This document shows positions 13,863-27,321 of a DNA stretch of 64,000 bases, in pieces. The position numbers were made by a program, and so were the translations under genes. The stretch is from Thuidium tamariscinum (lineage: Eukaryota > Streptophyta > Bryopsida > Hypnales > Thuidiaceae), in the NCBI GenBank assembly GCA_947034885.2, contig OX344753.2, forward strand, positions 3,720,001-3,784,000. The letters run 5' to 3'. How positions within the stretch are numbered: the first letter of the stretch is position 1; each line of letters starts with the position of its first letter. The notes below the pieces were generated by a model. The model saw only the letters and a program-made list of their open reading frames with translations, ran no database searches and was not told where the DNA came from.

Positions 13863-14946
13863 GATGAATGCAAGAAACACTTAAAGCCTTTTGTCACACC
13901 TTAGTTTTTTATTTTATTTTTTGCCATAATTTTTGTGTTTTAGCTCCAAATGACTCAAAATTTGTAGGAAAGCTACTCATAGCTATTATGTATCTATAAT
14001 GAATTTTGGATATTTTTCAAAAATAATTTATTATTTTAAAATAGCCCCAAATATTTCTCACAATACTCAATTTAGGGGGTTTCAGCACAATTTATCTCCA
14101 AAAAAACGAATTTTGACCTAAAATTTGGAGAAAATGGTCCCTTAGTAGACTTATACCTATTGTCCAAAGGAATTCTAAAAATACTCATTTTTAAGTGTTG
14201 CAGAAGTCTACAAAGAGAGCTTCATTTTGTATTTTTTTCTAAAGGTATAAAACATTATTTTGGTGAGCTTTTTAGTCAAATCTCGTCACCAAAAAGTTTT
14301 TTTAAGTTTTTTATTTTTATTTATTTTAAAAAAATTCCTAGTTTTTACAAATTAAAATGTCACAAGTTGTATTTTCTTCACCGGAATTCTATGAGAATTC
14401 TATGTCCAAAGTTCCGGTGAAGAAAATACAACTTGTGACATTTTAATTTGTAAAAAATAGGATTTTTTTTTAAAAATACATAAAAATATGAAAGTTGAAA
14501 AAACTTTTTGGTGATGAGATTTGACTAAAAAACTCACCAAAATAATGTTTTAAACCTTTGGAAAAAATGTAGAATGAAGCTCTCTTTGTGGACTTCTACA
14601 ACACTTAAAAATAAGTATTTTTGGAATTCCTTTGTACAGCAGGTACAAGTCTACTAAGAAACCATCCTCTCCAAATTTTAGGTCAAAATTTGTTTTTTTG
14701 GAAATAAATGGTGCTAAAAAACCCTAAATTGAGTATTGTGAGAAATTTTCAAGGCTACTTAAAAATAATAAATTATTTTTGAAAAATCTCCAAAATTCAT
14801 TATAGATACATAATAGCTATGAATATCTCCCATATAAATTTTGAGTCATTTGGAACTAAAACACAAAAGTTATGGCTAAAAGAAAAATCAAAAACTAGGG
14901 GGTGACGAAATGCAACAAATAGTACAAGTGTTTCTTGCATTCACCC
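13863..14946. mobile_element. 1.08-kb foldback element with TGAATGCAAGAAACAC ends
   Basis: The two halves are inverted copies meeting near 14385-14410. There, accggaattc and gttccggt words flank a short loop, and tgtcacaagttgtattttct recurs inverted. The outer ends are gatgaatgcaagaaacac and gtgtttcttgcattcacc, with CTTG on both flanks as a possible target duplication. If transcribed it would form a very long hairpin. Confidence 0.7.
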
Positions 14947-15422
14947 TTGTTTGTTTATCACTCTCTATCTATAGTATATATTTTAACTCACATGTACATA
15001 TAGTAATGACAAAGTAATACAAATAATCATATGGCACAATCGGGACTCCTACCTTATATATTGCTATGTAGTCTTGCACATGTGAATGTGAATATGTTTG
15101 CATTGTACTACGAGATTGCACTACGCACTCTTCATGTTCAGTCAAGTACTCAAGTATAATTAAATACAAAACATTGAAGTAACCCTAGAATTTACACTTC
15201 CAGATGCTTCACAAATTCAAATTTATGTTCTCACCTTTCAATACTCATGCAAGTTGGATTTTTTACCCATCCCAAATCCCAATTCTTCTTCTCATAAATT
15301 ATGACAAACATTTGTTCAAAATGATGAGAGATTTCAAAATGACTTTGTGTAAATTGTTTTTCCTACCTGACTGGTAGTATGGCATGTCCCAAAGCATGCA
15401 TATTTCCATGACTATCCATGTA

Positions 15423-15695
15423 AGGTAGGTACACCCAAAAGCGCCACTTATTCATACTGAGCCTAGTTCCTGCTATTAGTTAGTTCAAATTTTTATGTAG
15501 TCTTGTTGGCAAGTGAAAGCATGTTCCAACGCACCAAAGAACGCAGGATTTGGATACCGTATGCAAAAGTTATTAACAGTCAAAGTCTGTTTCTGAAAGC
15601 GCCATCTACAGTTTGTGAACATGACTGATTTCGGAAATGTATGTGCACTATAGATGGCGCTTTTAGGAACAGGGTGCTTTTGGGTGTACCTACCT
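15423..15695. mobile_element. 273-bp TA-flanked miniature element, copy 1
   Basis: Inverted ends AGGTAGGTACACCCAAAAGC and CTTTTGGGTGTACCTACCT are bounded by TA at 15421-15422 and 15696-15697. A second internal inversion pairs gcgccatctacag with ctatagatggcgc. There is no coding capacity. Near-identical copies lie at 27322, 36812 and 44878. Confidence 0.85.
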
Positions 15696-15796
15696 TACTA
15701 TCCATGTTCTTAGAACTGTGACTCTTTCAAAATAGTGAAATAAAATAATAAATTTGCAAGGAAAAGCCAACACTCATTCAGGACCACAGTACCTTA

Positions 15797-16753
15797 GTTA
15801 TCCCCTAAAGCCCTAAACTGCATTTTTTTTTGCAACATAGCAATTTCGGGCAACTCACTACGAATGGAGTTATTATTTTTATTTTTTGAAATTTTCACAC
15901 AACATGTGTCCAAGGAGTAGCTTCAAGGCCCAACAATTTTCATAACTTTCAACCACACGGTTAAAAAGTTATGGCATGATATGTTGTTTTGTTTGAATTG
16001 CGGGCAGCCTGGGCAGCAAAAAAAAATTCTTTAAAAATTAATTTTTTTTAATAAAAAATTTAATTTGGTTTATTAGATTTTTATCTATGTAGAAAGCTTT
16101 GATTCATTCCATTTCGATATGTGAGTCGAAAGTTATGAGGAATTTTAGTTTGTGGTAGTTTGTGGGTAGTTATAGAATCTTTACTCTACAAAAAAGTTTG
16201 AAATTTTGTATTTAATTCAATTTTTAATATTTTTGAAAAAAAACTAAAAAAATTGGGTGAAGATTGTTTATTACAATATTTTAACCATTGGGATTGACAT
16301 TTTTAATTTTTATAAATAAATTGTTCACAATTTAGTATTTTCAAGCATTTTCTACTTCTTTCTACTAACTATTTTTTTCCTAGATGTTATACAATTCCAA
16401 ATGATTTGAAATTTTTTGAGCATATATCCAACTTGAATTGTAAAATGAATTCAAAGAGTAACCATCATTTTGAGTATTTTTTTAATACAAATGTTACCTT
16501 GTGAAGAGCAGCTGCCCGGATTTTTGCAGGGTTAAAAAAAGGATTTTTGGTAGTTCAAAGGTTAATATCTTGCAATCTACACGGTGGAAATTTCTGAAAT
16601 TTTTCCCACACCTTTTCAAAACACCCAACTACAAAATCCTACAGTTAAATATGTCAAAAAATGTTTTTTTTCAAAAAAATTGCACTTGTATTAGAAATCA
16701 CAATTTTGGAGTGATTTTGGTGGAAACATAGTCAAAAACCTTTAGGGGTTATT
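15797..16753. mobile_element. TTAT-flanked element of the TTAACCC group
   Basis: The left flank and end read TTATCCCCTAAAG, and the right end and flank read CTTTAGGGGTTAT. The direct 4-base flank TTAT on both sides indicates a 4-bp target duplication. The interior shares ggcagctcactacgaatgga and cgggcagcctgggcagc with other copies. Confidence 0.7.
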
Positions 16754-17370
16754 TTATTTTATTTTAGAAGTTTTCAAAACTTTTTAGGTACATTCACACA
16801 TGGAGTTAGGAGTGATCTTTGCAATGTGAATTTGGTCCAAAAAGAAGTCTAAATTTGTTCTTAAGACCCTCACTAACAACACATTTTACCATCAAGTGTG
16901 AACATACATTAAGTTGAGTTAACTAAGGCCATTGAGGTACCAATAATTAGCCATGTCCAACACCCAAACTTTCCAACCAAGGCTAGAATAAATTTTCAAC
17001 CTAAACTTGAATTGCATTCTTTTGGTCCTTTTTGAGGCTGAGATTAATAAAGTTAAGACACATGTCACAAATTAATGAGCATAGGAAGTAGAAAGTAGTG
17101 CGAGGAAAAGTAATTTTTGAATGATTGGAATTAGAAGACTCTAAACATTAGCTATAGGTCAAGAGAATTTTTCTGGTTCCCAAAAATTCACAGTAATTTC
17201 AATATGGGGGATAAAAATCTGAAAGTTTCTCTATCTCTACATTATTTTCCTATCTTTCTACGTGGGGAAAATTTTCACCATCTCAAACTATGCACGATCT
17301 GCTCCGAGAATACTTAAATGATCAGTTATTGCCTTAAGCTTAACTCCCATTGTCACCATAGATGACTTAC

Positions 17371-17513
17371 GGGTGTTTCACACTATCATTATGGCCGTCC
17401 AAGTCAAGAGGCCGTCGATTCCACCAATCAGATGTTAGAAACCATGATTTTCACCAATCGGATTTGAGAAAACCATGGCCTCTCGACTTGGACAGCCATA
17501 GTGTGAAACACCC
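17371..17513. mobile_element. 143-bp inverted-repeat element with 5-bp target duplication
   Basis: The ends GGGTGTTTCACACTAT and ATAGTGTGAAACACCC are inverted, and the gtccaagtc/gacttggac words pair further in. CTTAC lies directly on both sides (17366-17370, 17514-17518). Confidence 0.75.
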
Positions 17514-19983
17514 CTTACTTCATGGACACCGTACAGTACAAATGGACAAATTATGACTGGTGGTAAGGCTGCCACAGAACAGGCTTGCAAAGCAGAATTG
17601 ATAACTTTGAAAATAAGAGAAGGACTTAGTTCTCTTTTTGTTTCCATTGCTGCATGAACAAGCTATTGTCTCTTTTGTTTGTCACCCAGCCACTCTCAAT
17701 CAGCCAGTGTTTGATTATTTCAAGGGCATTATAACTTACCAGCCAGCTTTCATCTTTACAGGCAAGAAATGGCCTCAGGCAATTCATGTCCGAACAACAG
17801 CTACAAATTGTCCACATACTGTTAAATGTACTGTTTGTTTACTATGCCTATGCGCTGAAAAGATGGTACCACCTCTGGAAAATCCCCACCCGCAAACCCC
17901 ACCCCCCAAAAAATCACAGGTCGTTGATTTATTTTTAAATTTTTTTTTTAAATGCTCCTCTTCCAAAATATCGTCAATTTCTCAAAAAATCACAAGCCAT
18001 TAATTTTTGTGAGATTTGATCTGAGCCATCTAAATACAAGTAGAAGGTGGGGGGAGGGGAGGGGGGAAAATTTGAAGTTTATTGGCAATTTCATCCAAAA
18101 TTTCATTGTTTATTTTCTATATGCTCGGTACAAGGCTAAAAAATTTGGTGCAATTTTCAACCAAATTGCGAGAAAAAAACACTAATATAGATTGCTAATT
18201 TGTCCAAAAAATTTTACCTTTGACTAAATGAATCACTTGTTATTGCTTCACTTAATGCATAATGAAATTTCTACTAAATTCATAACAATATTTATTTGTT
18301 TTTAAACATATGGCCCTTCTAGGGTTGCAACTAGATTGACATGACACAACAACTAAGGCAACCTAGGGGAATAGCTCCAAAATTACACACCTTGTGTATC
18401 CCCATTAGGAACAAGTGGACAAACAAACCCCCTCCTCATGCACAAGTACAAAGAATCCCCATGCAAGCAATGTCAACATGGGGAGTTGAATTGGGAACCT
18501 CATGGATTCCAACAGAAGTTCCTATCACGTGCCCCATCAACTAGGGTAGTTTTAGGTCATTAGAGACCCAAATCAATAAGTTTTTCAATTGCCAAATTTG
18601 AGATACTTAATTGAGTTTTCATTTGATAACCAACACAATTAAGTTAAATCCCTAGAGGCTCGATCAAAGTCTTCAAATAAGGATTTCAAGAAGGTTTCTA
18701 TGATTTCAAATTTTTCTCTAGATTTCTTTTTCCAACTTTATTTGAAGGTAAGGGAATGTACATGAAGCTTTTTGAAAATTCATAAGCACAAAATGTTTGA
18801 GTGTGGGCAATAGGGAAACAAATGCAAAACTCAATTGAAAGTTAATCTCAAGAAGTTAACCTATTCACACCCACACTTGTACATCCTATAGTATATTTAT
18901 GTTATAGAAAGCTCTAATTCATTCCATTTAGTGATTTAGATGAGTGATGTTAAAGTTATGAAGAGTTCATTTTCAAGCAATCATGGCATCTTTTTGAAAT
19001 ATCTTTGTATTAGATTAGTTTCTAAAGTCTAAACTCAATTTTAACAATTTATCAAAACAAAAATGTTGATAGAATTTAAATGACTTGCTATACAACAATC
19101 TCACTATTAGAATTGACATGTTTCAATTTTATTCCTAGAACTATTTACAATTTAATTCTTCTTGCATCTTGTACCTACTTCCAAAGTTGTCAACCTAGAT
19201 ATCTTTTGACAAAATTATGTTCAAAAGATAAAATTAGTCTATCAATGGAAAATGGATTTTATACTTTACAAACAAATGACTTGTGGCGGATGGAAATTAT
19301 CTTTCACCTACATGAAATAATTTATGGCATACAAGGTAAACAAATTTTCGTGGACAAGTAGACAAGAGGATTGGAAATGACTTTTGGCAGATGGATAGAT
19401 GGAAAGATATAATTGAATATAGACAAGCAAATGCCATAATTATGAAAAATATGGTTAGGCAAAATGTGATTTTGTCTTAGTATATTACACAAGTTTATCA
19501 CATGATACCAAGATGGTCACATTCATGTCTAAAATTTTTACATTCACATTTAAATAAGCCTAGATCCTAGAACTAGCACATCCAAGATAAAAATCAAAAC
19601 ACAAACATGCAAAGAACCAAAGGGAGGATATATTTTTAACAAGATAACAACATTAACTATAACAATGAAAATTCTCTTATTTACATGACAAATGCTATGC
19701 TTACTCTCTAGACAACAACTTTGCCCTTCAATGATGCTTTGCCATCAATCCTTATGAATTTCTTAGAAATTGAAGCCTTTCTCTAAATAACTTGGCTATA
19801 TACAAGTAATGAACATCTTGGTCACTTCAACAAGAACTTGAGATGCAATTTGTTTCTCTATACTACAAAATAATAGCTCATCACCCACTAGTCAACGTCA
19901 AATGCATTAAGAGCATAGAGTTAACATCAACCCATAAGTGTTATATAATCCAACATGTACTTCTACAATAAAAAAATAATAAG

Positions 19984-20676
19984 GGGGATGAATGCAAGAA
20001 ACACTTGTATTATTTATTGCATTTGCATTATTTTTTTGGGTGTACTTTAAAATTAAAAAAATATGACTAATATATACACCTTTAAGATGAAGAAAACCAC
20101 CAAAGGAAATTTGTTAAGAAAATTTTAACTAGGAGAACTAGAAAAGTGCTAAACCTCAAAAAAATACATACTTTGATGTTTTAATTAGGAAAAAATAGGA
20201 AAAAAGAAATTTAATAATGTTTTTTCATTTGCAATAACTTCATGGAGATGGTCATTTACAAAAAAAACTCACCAAAATCATTTTTTACATGTTTCAAAAT
20301 GCACGCATAAGGAGGCTCACTCTGTAGACTTCTATACGATATAAAAACAATTATTTTTAAAATTCCGGCATCCATTAGCTACAAGTCCATTAGAAGACCA
20401 TCTTGTCCAAATTTTAGCTTAAAATTAGTTTTTTTGGGTGCTAAATAGTAGTAAAAAATTTCAAATTAGCAAGTGTGACATTCAATTGGGTCTATTTTTA
20501 AATAGTTAACTATTAAAAAAAATTGAAAAAATTAGGCAAGGTGTAATTAATTGTCATGAGTACCTTTTCTATAAATCTTGAGTCATTTAAAGTCAAAATA
20601 CAAAAGTGATGGCCAAAATATAAATCAATACATGTTGTGAGATACAAAATAGTACAAGTGTTTCTTGCATTCACCC
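19984..20676. mobile_element. TGAATGCAAGAAACACTTGTA-ended element, 0.69 kb
   Basis: The inverted ends gatgaatgcaagaaacactt and aagtgtttcttgcattcacc are clear, with AAG on both flanks. No transposase is present. Confidence 0.7.
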
Positions 20677-21024
20677 AAGGACAATGCCTCTACTATAACA
20701 TGTGGGGATCTAAGAGGTCACTATAGGTTGACCAAAGCAAAGTTGTTGACCTAAACATCTATTGTTAAGATTGACCCCTACTAGACTCGATTTACCCTTC
20801 ACAAACAATTCAAGAAAGCTAAAATGTCTATTATAAACAATGAATGATGAACAATGAAAAAAAATTCTACTTTTCCAAAGATGTGACCTATGTTGCTACA
20901 AATTTAGGATGGATTTATGTCACCTAGAGTACATCATATATCTATTTCTTGAGCTATTTCCATGATTGAATTGTCCACATCTTTACAAAATATTTTAGGA
21001 TTGTAAGATAAAGAATATGATACA

Positions 21025-21976
21025 TTAACCCCTAAACCCCCGGACAGCGTTTTTTGAGATTATAGATTTTTTGGGCAGCTCACTACGGATGGAGTTTCTA
21101 TTTTATTCTTTGAAATTTTGATACAATGTGTGTCCGAGGAGTAGCTTGAAGGCCTAACAATTTTCATAACTTTTGACTTTGTGGATAAAAAGTTATGGCA
21201 TGATATGTCACTTTGTTTGCTCGGCGGGCAGCCCGGGCAGCTGAAAAAACTTTTTCAAAAAAACTTTTTTTTGAAAAGTGAAATTTCAAATTGATTCTTT
21301 AGGTTTATACAAACATGGAAAGCTTTGAATCAATCCATTCCGATCAATGAGTCAAAAGTTATGAAGATTTTGAGTTTGGGGTAGTTTGCGGCCAGTTACA
21401 GAATCTCCACAGTACAAAAAAAGTTTGAAATTCTTCATTTAATTCAATTTTTCATATTTTTGGAAAAAAATAAAAACAAAAGGTGTAGATTGTTTATTTC
21501 AACATTTTAACCATTGGGATTGAAAATTTTCAATTCCATGAATAAAATGTTCACAATTTAGTATTTTGGCTCATTTTTTACTTCTTTCTACTTACTTATT
21601 TTTTCCTATATGTTGTACAATTCCAAATGGTTTGAATTTTTTTGAGAATGTAGCCAACTTGCATTAAAGTATGAATTCAAAGAGTAACCACCATTTTGAA
21701 TTTTTTTTCACACAAATGTGACCTTGTGAAGTGCAGCTGCCCGGATTTTCGCAGGGATAAAAAAACAGTTTTTGTCAATTCAAATGCTTATATCTTGCAA
21801 TCTACATGGTGGAAATTTCTGAAATTTTTTGCACATGTTTACAAACCACCTTACTACAAGATCCTACGGTTACATGAGTCAAAAATGTGTTCTAAAAAAA
21901 ATTGCTCTTATATTAGAAATGGCAGTTTTGGAGCATTTTTTTTGGTGAAAACGCTGTCCGGGGGTTTAGGGGTTAA
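21025..21976. mobile_element. TTAA-flanked element with the longest intact ends (952 bp)
   Basis: The ends TTAACCCCTAAACCCCCGGA and TCCGGGGGTTTAGGGGTTAA are perfect inversions that extend to about 29 bp. This is the best reference copy of the group. It contains gggcagctcactacggatgg near the left end and gcagctgcccggattttcgc near the right. No transposase frame is present. Confidence 0.8.
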
Positions 21977-22065
21977 ATAGTGCTAAAAAAGTCAAATTAT
22001 ATTAAATCAAGTTAAATAATTTCATGTGGATGAATGTAGATAAATGAATTACATAATCATCCATT

Positions 22066-23229
22066 TTAACCTCTAAATGCCTAAATTACATTTTTTTTGG
22101 CAATATAACAATTTTGGATAGCTCACTATGAATGAAGTTTTGATTTCTTTTCTTTGAAATATTCACATGTGATTAAAGATTACTTGTAAGGTCCAACAAT
22201 TTTCATAATTTTTGATTATATGATTCAAAGGTTATTGTATAATACATTATTTTCATTCCTCAATGGGCAATCCAAGCAACTCAAAATTTTTCTTAAAAAA
22301 TCACTTTTTTGAAAAATAAAAATTTGAAATTATTTTTTCAAATTTATATATACATGGAAAGCTTTTAATCATTCTATATTGATTAATGAGATGATAATTA
22401 TGAGGAATATTAGTTTTCAGATAGTTATAGAGTTTTCTACTCTAAAATAAACTTTGAATATTTTAATTCAATTTATTTAATTCAATTTAGAATATTTTTG
22501 AAAGAAATAAAAACATTGGGTGTACGTTCTTTTTATTTAAACATTACAACCGTTGGGATTACCATTTTTCAATTTCATAACTAAATTCCTAACAATTTAG
22601 TATTTTAGAGTCATTTTTTACTTCTTTCTACTTTGTATTTTTTCCTATAATTATGTTGTACAATTCCAAAGGATCTGAATATTTTCAAGCATGTAACCAA
22701 ATTGCCTTTAAGATGGAATCTAATGAAGCACCAACAACATGAACATTTCTTTTGTACAAATGAGACCTTGTGCAATGCAACTACCCTATTTTGGGTAGGT
22801 CTAAAAAAAGATTTTGGTCAATTCAAATGCTAATATCTTGCAATCTACTCAGTAGAAATTTCTGAAATTTTTGTAACCTTTTCTCAAACCAACATACTAC
22901 AAGATCTTATACTTACATGTGTCCAAATTTGTTTTTTCTTCTAAAATTTGGTATTTGTACTAGAAATGGAATTTTGAAGCATTTTTGGTGAAAAAATAGC
23001 CAATACATTTAATGGTCAATTTCGTTAAAATGGCGGTATTTGAATAAAATGGCATGACATTCCATAAAAATGGCACATTTTCTTCCTCTACCTCAAGGCC
23101 TCTATGTCAAAATGGTACACAAAATATGTCAAAATGGCACTTGAAATTTATCAAAGTGGCACAGGGAATATGTCAAAATGGCACTTAGAATACCCCCATT
23201 TTAACGAAATTGACCATTTTAGGGGTTAA
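22066..23229. mobile_element. TTAA-flanked element, diverged, carrying a nested insertion
   Basis: The left end TTAACctctaaatg and the right end tttaggggTTAA bracket a diverged copy of the 952-bp element. A smaller element at 23011-23218 sits just inside the right end. Confidence 0.65.
23011..23218. mobile_element. 208-bp nested element with aatggtcaatttcgttaaaa ends
   Basis: The 23-bp ends are exact inversions (AATGGTCAATTTCGTT and AACGAAATTGACCATT). The interior is four to five imperfect units of atgtcaaaatggcac. Confidence 0.7.
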
Positions 23230-24157
23230 TGGATGAAATTGACCTACAAATAGATGTTGAAATGGTTAACATTTGACATAAGGACAAAAAACACTATTAG
23301 AAGCTTTTTTAGTTGAGTTTTGTGAGACATTTGACAAAGGTTCTTGTCAAAGAAGATTGATATATCTAATTATGCAATAATTTAAGAAACCTCCTTTAGG
23401 ACATAAATGAAATGCATTATAGGAATACAAATGAAATAAATAAACAAATATATACATTTATAGACAAATAATAATTGGTGAAATAAGATGAAACTTAAAA
23501 TGTACTTGCCCTTTTGGTTTTACACTATAAAATCAAAAGCATTTGAATTAATTGTTTCAAAGTCCTAATTATAGAATCAATATGGCAGTAAATGTCATTA
23601 GGATCTTAAAGGGCCTTTTAGATCTATAGGATCTAGAATTTCCATGCCAAAGATTTCAACTAACAAGAATTTTAGAGAGTGTTCAATAGTCTATACTGTT
23701 TAAGGGGATCTATGCTAATTAATCAACATTTCACACAAATTAAATTTCTATCTTTGATGAATATCAATATTGAAGTATGAGGGGTTGTATATTGTGTTTC
23801 AAACATCTGAATTATTTTAGGATAAGTCCCTTTAATTTTTTGGTCCCATTAAAAATCCTAATCAATGTAAAATTCTTTGGCTTGTATTGAAAGATTGAAA
23901 GAACCTTTCAAGAAATTCAAGAAATTCATACTAGGTCTATACTAGTTCACATTCTTCTCCTACTTATTAAGATAAAACAACCCATGATAGAAAAATCTTC
24001 CAAATCAAACTCCTAGAAAATGACCCATTTCAATCTTACACCAATCCATGACAAAAATTTTGCAATAAATGAAATTGAGGGTTGTTTAAGGGTTGTTTAA
24101 CAATGCATGCATGAAAAGTGTAATGGAAAAGTACATGAGTAGTGAGTTTATAGAAGT

Positions 24158-24714
24158 ATAACCCTTTAGGGCCTAGCATGCCAATTTTGGTTCTTTTAAA
24201 TTGAATTTTGGGAATTGGAACACTCTCTTGGCCTTAATTGCTCTTGAGGTATGAATGAGATGTGAGGGCACGGGTATTCCACTTCCAATGAGCCATTGGC
24301 CATCAAATTTGGAGCAATGATGATTTGTCTATGGCAATTTGAAGTTGGGAATTTTAGAATTTCAAATGCACTGTGGAACATGTTTCTCTATTGAATTTAT
24401 TTGTGTATAATTAAAGAAAGCATGCCAACTTCACCATAATGTTCAATATAATGAACTCTATTTTCAATAAAAATTTAATGGTAAAGTGAGTTTTTTTGTA
24501 ATTACTATAATTTTTCAAAGACATAAACTTTAAAAAATCATATAAATTTCAATTTTTTTCCAAAAATAATTAAAAATTACATTAGATAGAAGATATGAAT
24601 TTTTATTTGTAGAAAAATAATAAATTAAATTAAATTATAAAATTTTAATATAAAAATTAGATTCTAAAAGAATTCAAGAGGTTGCTTGGGGCTCCTTAGG
24701 TCCTAAAGGGATAA
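24158..24714. mobile_element. ATAA-flanked element, ACCCTTTAGGGCC type, copy 1
   Basis: The ends CCCTTTAGGGCCTA and cttaggtcctaaaggg are inverted. ATAA lies directly on both sides, again a 4-bp duplication. It is collinear with 45285-45842. It includes a 61-codon minus-strand frame with no known motif. Confidence 0.7.
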
Positions 24715-25253
24715 TATCACCTTTGTTGGTAATAAAACAACAAGTTTAAAAGACTCCCTGAATATAGCATGTGAGAAGAAAATTGTTGAAATAATAAATT
24801 TAAAAGACCCCAAATTGAAGCTAAGATAGTGATTTGGATGAATGTACATGGATGGTTTTTATTGCTTACTAAAAGAATTTTGGAATGCAAGATCTCAAAT
24901 TGAAATGTGAATATTTCACATTAAAATTTTAGTATCATATGCTATAATGTATAAATCACTTGTAAACTATATTCAATGCTAATATGTTGATTCCTACATT
25001 CCAAAAGCCCCTTTTTACATTGATTCTATTTTATAGTTTAATTATTTGAATATTCAATATAATTACTTTTAGAAAAATTAAATTAAATTATATTATATAT
25101 ATATATATGATCACTTATTGCTTATAGCTCATTGCTTCACATTCTAGAGTCATTAGTAGATGGACAACTTTTGGTAGATGGGAATTATCTCTGGTAGGGC
25201 AAATGGATGTCCATTAGCAAAATTGTGGGGAATTTCAGACTTCACTTTTTATG

Positions 25254-25839
25254 TTAAACCCTAAAGACTTTTTACTATGCTTTAATAAGTACCAAATAAT
25301 ATAAAAGAAAAACATTTTTGAAAGCATGTTTACTTTAGGATCTTGTGGTATGCTAGTCTGAAAAGATGTGGAAAAAATTTCAGAATTTTTTAGCATGTAG
25401 ATTGCAAGATATTAGTGTTTGAATTGACCAAAATAAATTTCTTAGGCCCTCTTAAAACCTATGTAGTTGCACTTTACAAGGCCACATTTGTAAGAAAAAA
25501 TGTCTAAAATGGTGGTGCCTCTTTGGATTTATTCTTCAAGGCAAGTTCGCTACATGCTTGAAAATTTTGAGATCCTTTGGAATTGTACAATATATAGGAA
25601 ATTAATAGTAAGTAGAAAGAAGTAGAGAATGATCCAAAACACTAAATTGTTAAGAATTTAGTTATAAAATTGAATAATGAAAATCCCAATGATTGTAGTG
25701 TTGAAATAAACAATCTATATTCTATGATTTTATTTTATTTCCAAAATATTGAAATTGAGTTAAATAAAGGACTTTAAATTTTATTTTAGAGTAGAAAATC
25801 CTACCACCCGAAAATATCATTTGGTCCTTTAAGGGCTAA
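25254..25839. mobile_element. Truncated member of the TTAACCC group
   Basis: The left end is TTAAaccctaaag and the right end ctttaaggg followed by CTAA. The interior is in opposite orientation to 21025-21976 and lacks about one third of it. Confidence 0.5.
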
Positions 25840-25978
25840 ATGTATACTTTGATAGTTGTAATAAAAAAAACATCTACATTTAGTTGTTAACTAAGTAGAA
25901 CAACCCATTTCTATTCATTGCCAGATTCTACCATCCTACATTGGAAATAACCCCCTTCCTTTCCCTCTTTTGAAATAA

Positions 25979-26550
25979 GGTAAGAGGCTCATAAACTGCT
26001 CATTTAAAAGTTGGTCTATCTTTTCCATGTATTTTCTGAGATGAGAATATTTTTAGCATATTTTTTCAGTCAAAGAAAAATAGATGAAGAATCTAACACA
26101 AGTCATTTTATATTTTTTGAAGCATTATTGAATTAGTTATGAATTTTCACATACAGTCTGGCATAGGGCCCTATTTGTCATTAGTAGGCCTTGCAAATTC
26201 ATACATGCGCAATTTGAAAAAAAAAATTGGCTTGGTTTAAAAACTAGCATTGCAATATGTAAAAAATAATAGAATTTGTTTCTAAATGTAGCCCTTTCTA
26301 AAACTGAAATGAATGCTTGAATAAATCATTATTTCAGATTTTTTTTAACACTTGAAAGAAGATAGTTCAACAATCAATTCTTATTTTGAATATAATCAGT
26401 AGACACCTATCTACTTAGTTAAAAATGAAACCATTAAGACTTTGAAACCATCCATTCAATTAGTAAAAAACAAATCTTAGCATCCATTTCAAAGCCTCCT
26501 AGTGGACAAGTGCAAAAGCCTAAGTGGTTTATGAGCCCTCTCCTATATAG
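25979..26550. repeat. Dispersed repeat with AGAGGGCTCATAAA-like ends, copy 1
   Basis: The left end is ggtaagaggctcataaa and the right end tttatgagccctctcctata. An inverted second copy lies at 32531-33141. The shared core includes gtagacacctat and gcctcctagtggacaagtgc. Confidence 0.6.
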
Positions 26551-26651
26551 TTTCAATGGATATTCAATGTAATAATGAAATTATATTGTTGTAGTATGAC
26601 AAATAATATACATTCAATACAATATCATATACCCATTGAAACTACGCTACA

Positions 26652-27073
26652 ATAACCCCTAAAGCCCTGAGCTACATTTTTTTGGCAACATAGTGATTTT
26701 GGGCAGCTCACTACGAATGGAGTTTTTACTTTTTTTCTTTGAAATTTTGATACAACATGTGTCCAAGGAGTAGCTTCAAGGCCCAACAATTTTCATAACT
26801 TTTGATTACATGGTTTAGAAGTTATGGCATGATATGTTGTTTTGTTTGAACGTCGGGCAGCTTGGGCAGCTGAAAAAACTTCTTTAAAAAAAACTTTTTT
26901 TTCAAAAGTGAAATTTCAAATTGATTCTCTAGGTTTTTACAGATATTAGAAGCTTTGAATCATTCCATTTGGATTCAAAAGTCAAAAGTTATGAGGAATT
27001 TTAGTTTGCTGGTAGATATGGTTTTCAAAGAAACCATACCTACCTGCAAACTAAAATTCCTCATAACTTTTGA
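26652..27073. mobile_element. 5' part of a TTAACCC-group element with an internal inversion
   Basis: It begins ATAACCCCTAAAGCCC and keeps the gggcagctcactacgaatgg and aaagttatggcatgatatg blocks. After gttttcaaag the sequence turns back (aaaccatacctacctgcaaac). Another small element at 27074-27294 follows and the right end is missing. Confidence 0.5.
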
Positions 27074-27294
27074 TCATCAAAGGTGGGTCCATTAGTGTAG
27101 ATTTACCTAGGGAGAAAACATAGGAATTTTTTTAATTTTTTGCAACTTCTCAATTTGTATAATTTGCAATCAAAGACCTAAACTTAGGTGGAGAGGTCTA
27201 GAACATACCCCAGACACAACACAAAAATAAGGGATTTTTTTTACTTTTATCCCAGATAATTCAAAATTTACCCTGTTGGGCCCACCTTCAATGG
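27074..27294. mobile_element. Small element with CAAAGGTGGGTCC-like inverted ends
   Basis: The left end atcaaaggtgggtcc and the right end gggcccaccttcaatgg are imperfect inversions about 220 bp apart. It interrupts the preceding element. Confidence 0.4.
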
Positions 27295-27321
27295 TAGGAT
27301 AGAATGTCCTGCTTGGATATA

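Larger units (their letters stand above)
16755..21024. other. Intergenic DNA with small elements only
   Basis: It holds the elements at 17371-17513 and 19984-20676. The 121-codon plus-strand frame at 17638-18003 overlaps minus-strand frames of similar length and has no recognisable domain. I do not call it a gene. Confidence 0.4.

Noticed and set aside
17638-18003. 121-codon plus-strand frame
   Set aside because: It has low-complexity proline and lysine stretches, no domain, and competing minus-strand frames.
21696-21980. 94-codon frame inside the TTAA element, with relatives at 16501 and 38459
   Set aside because: The frame recurs only because the elements are related copies. It is short, interrupted differently in each copy, and has no transposase motif.
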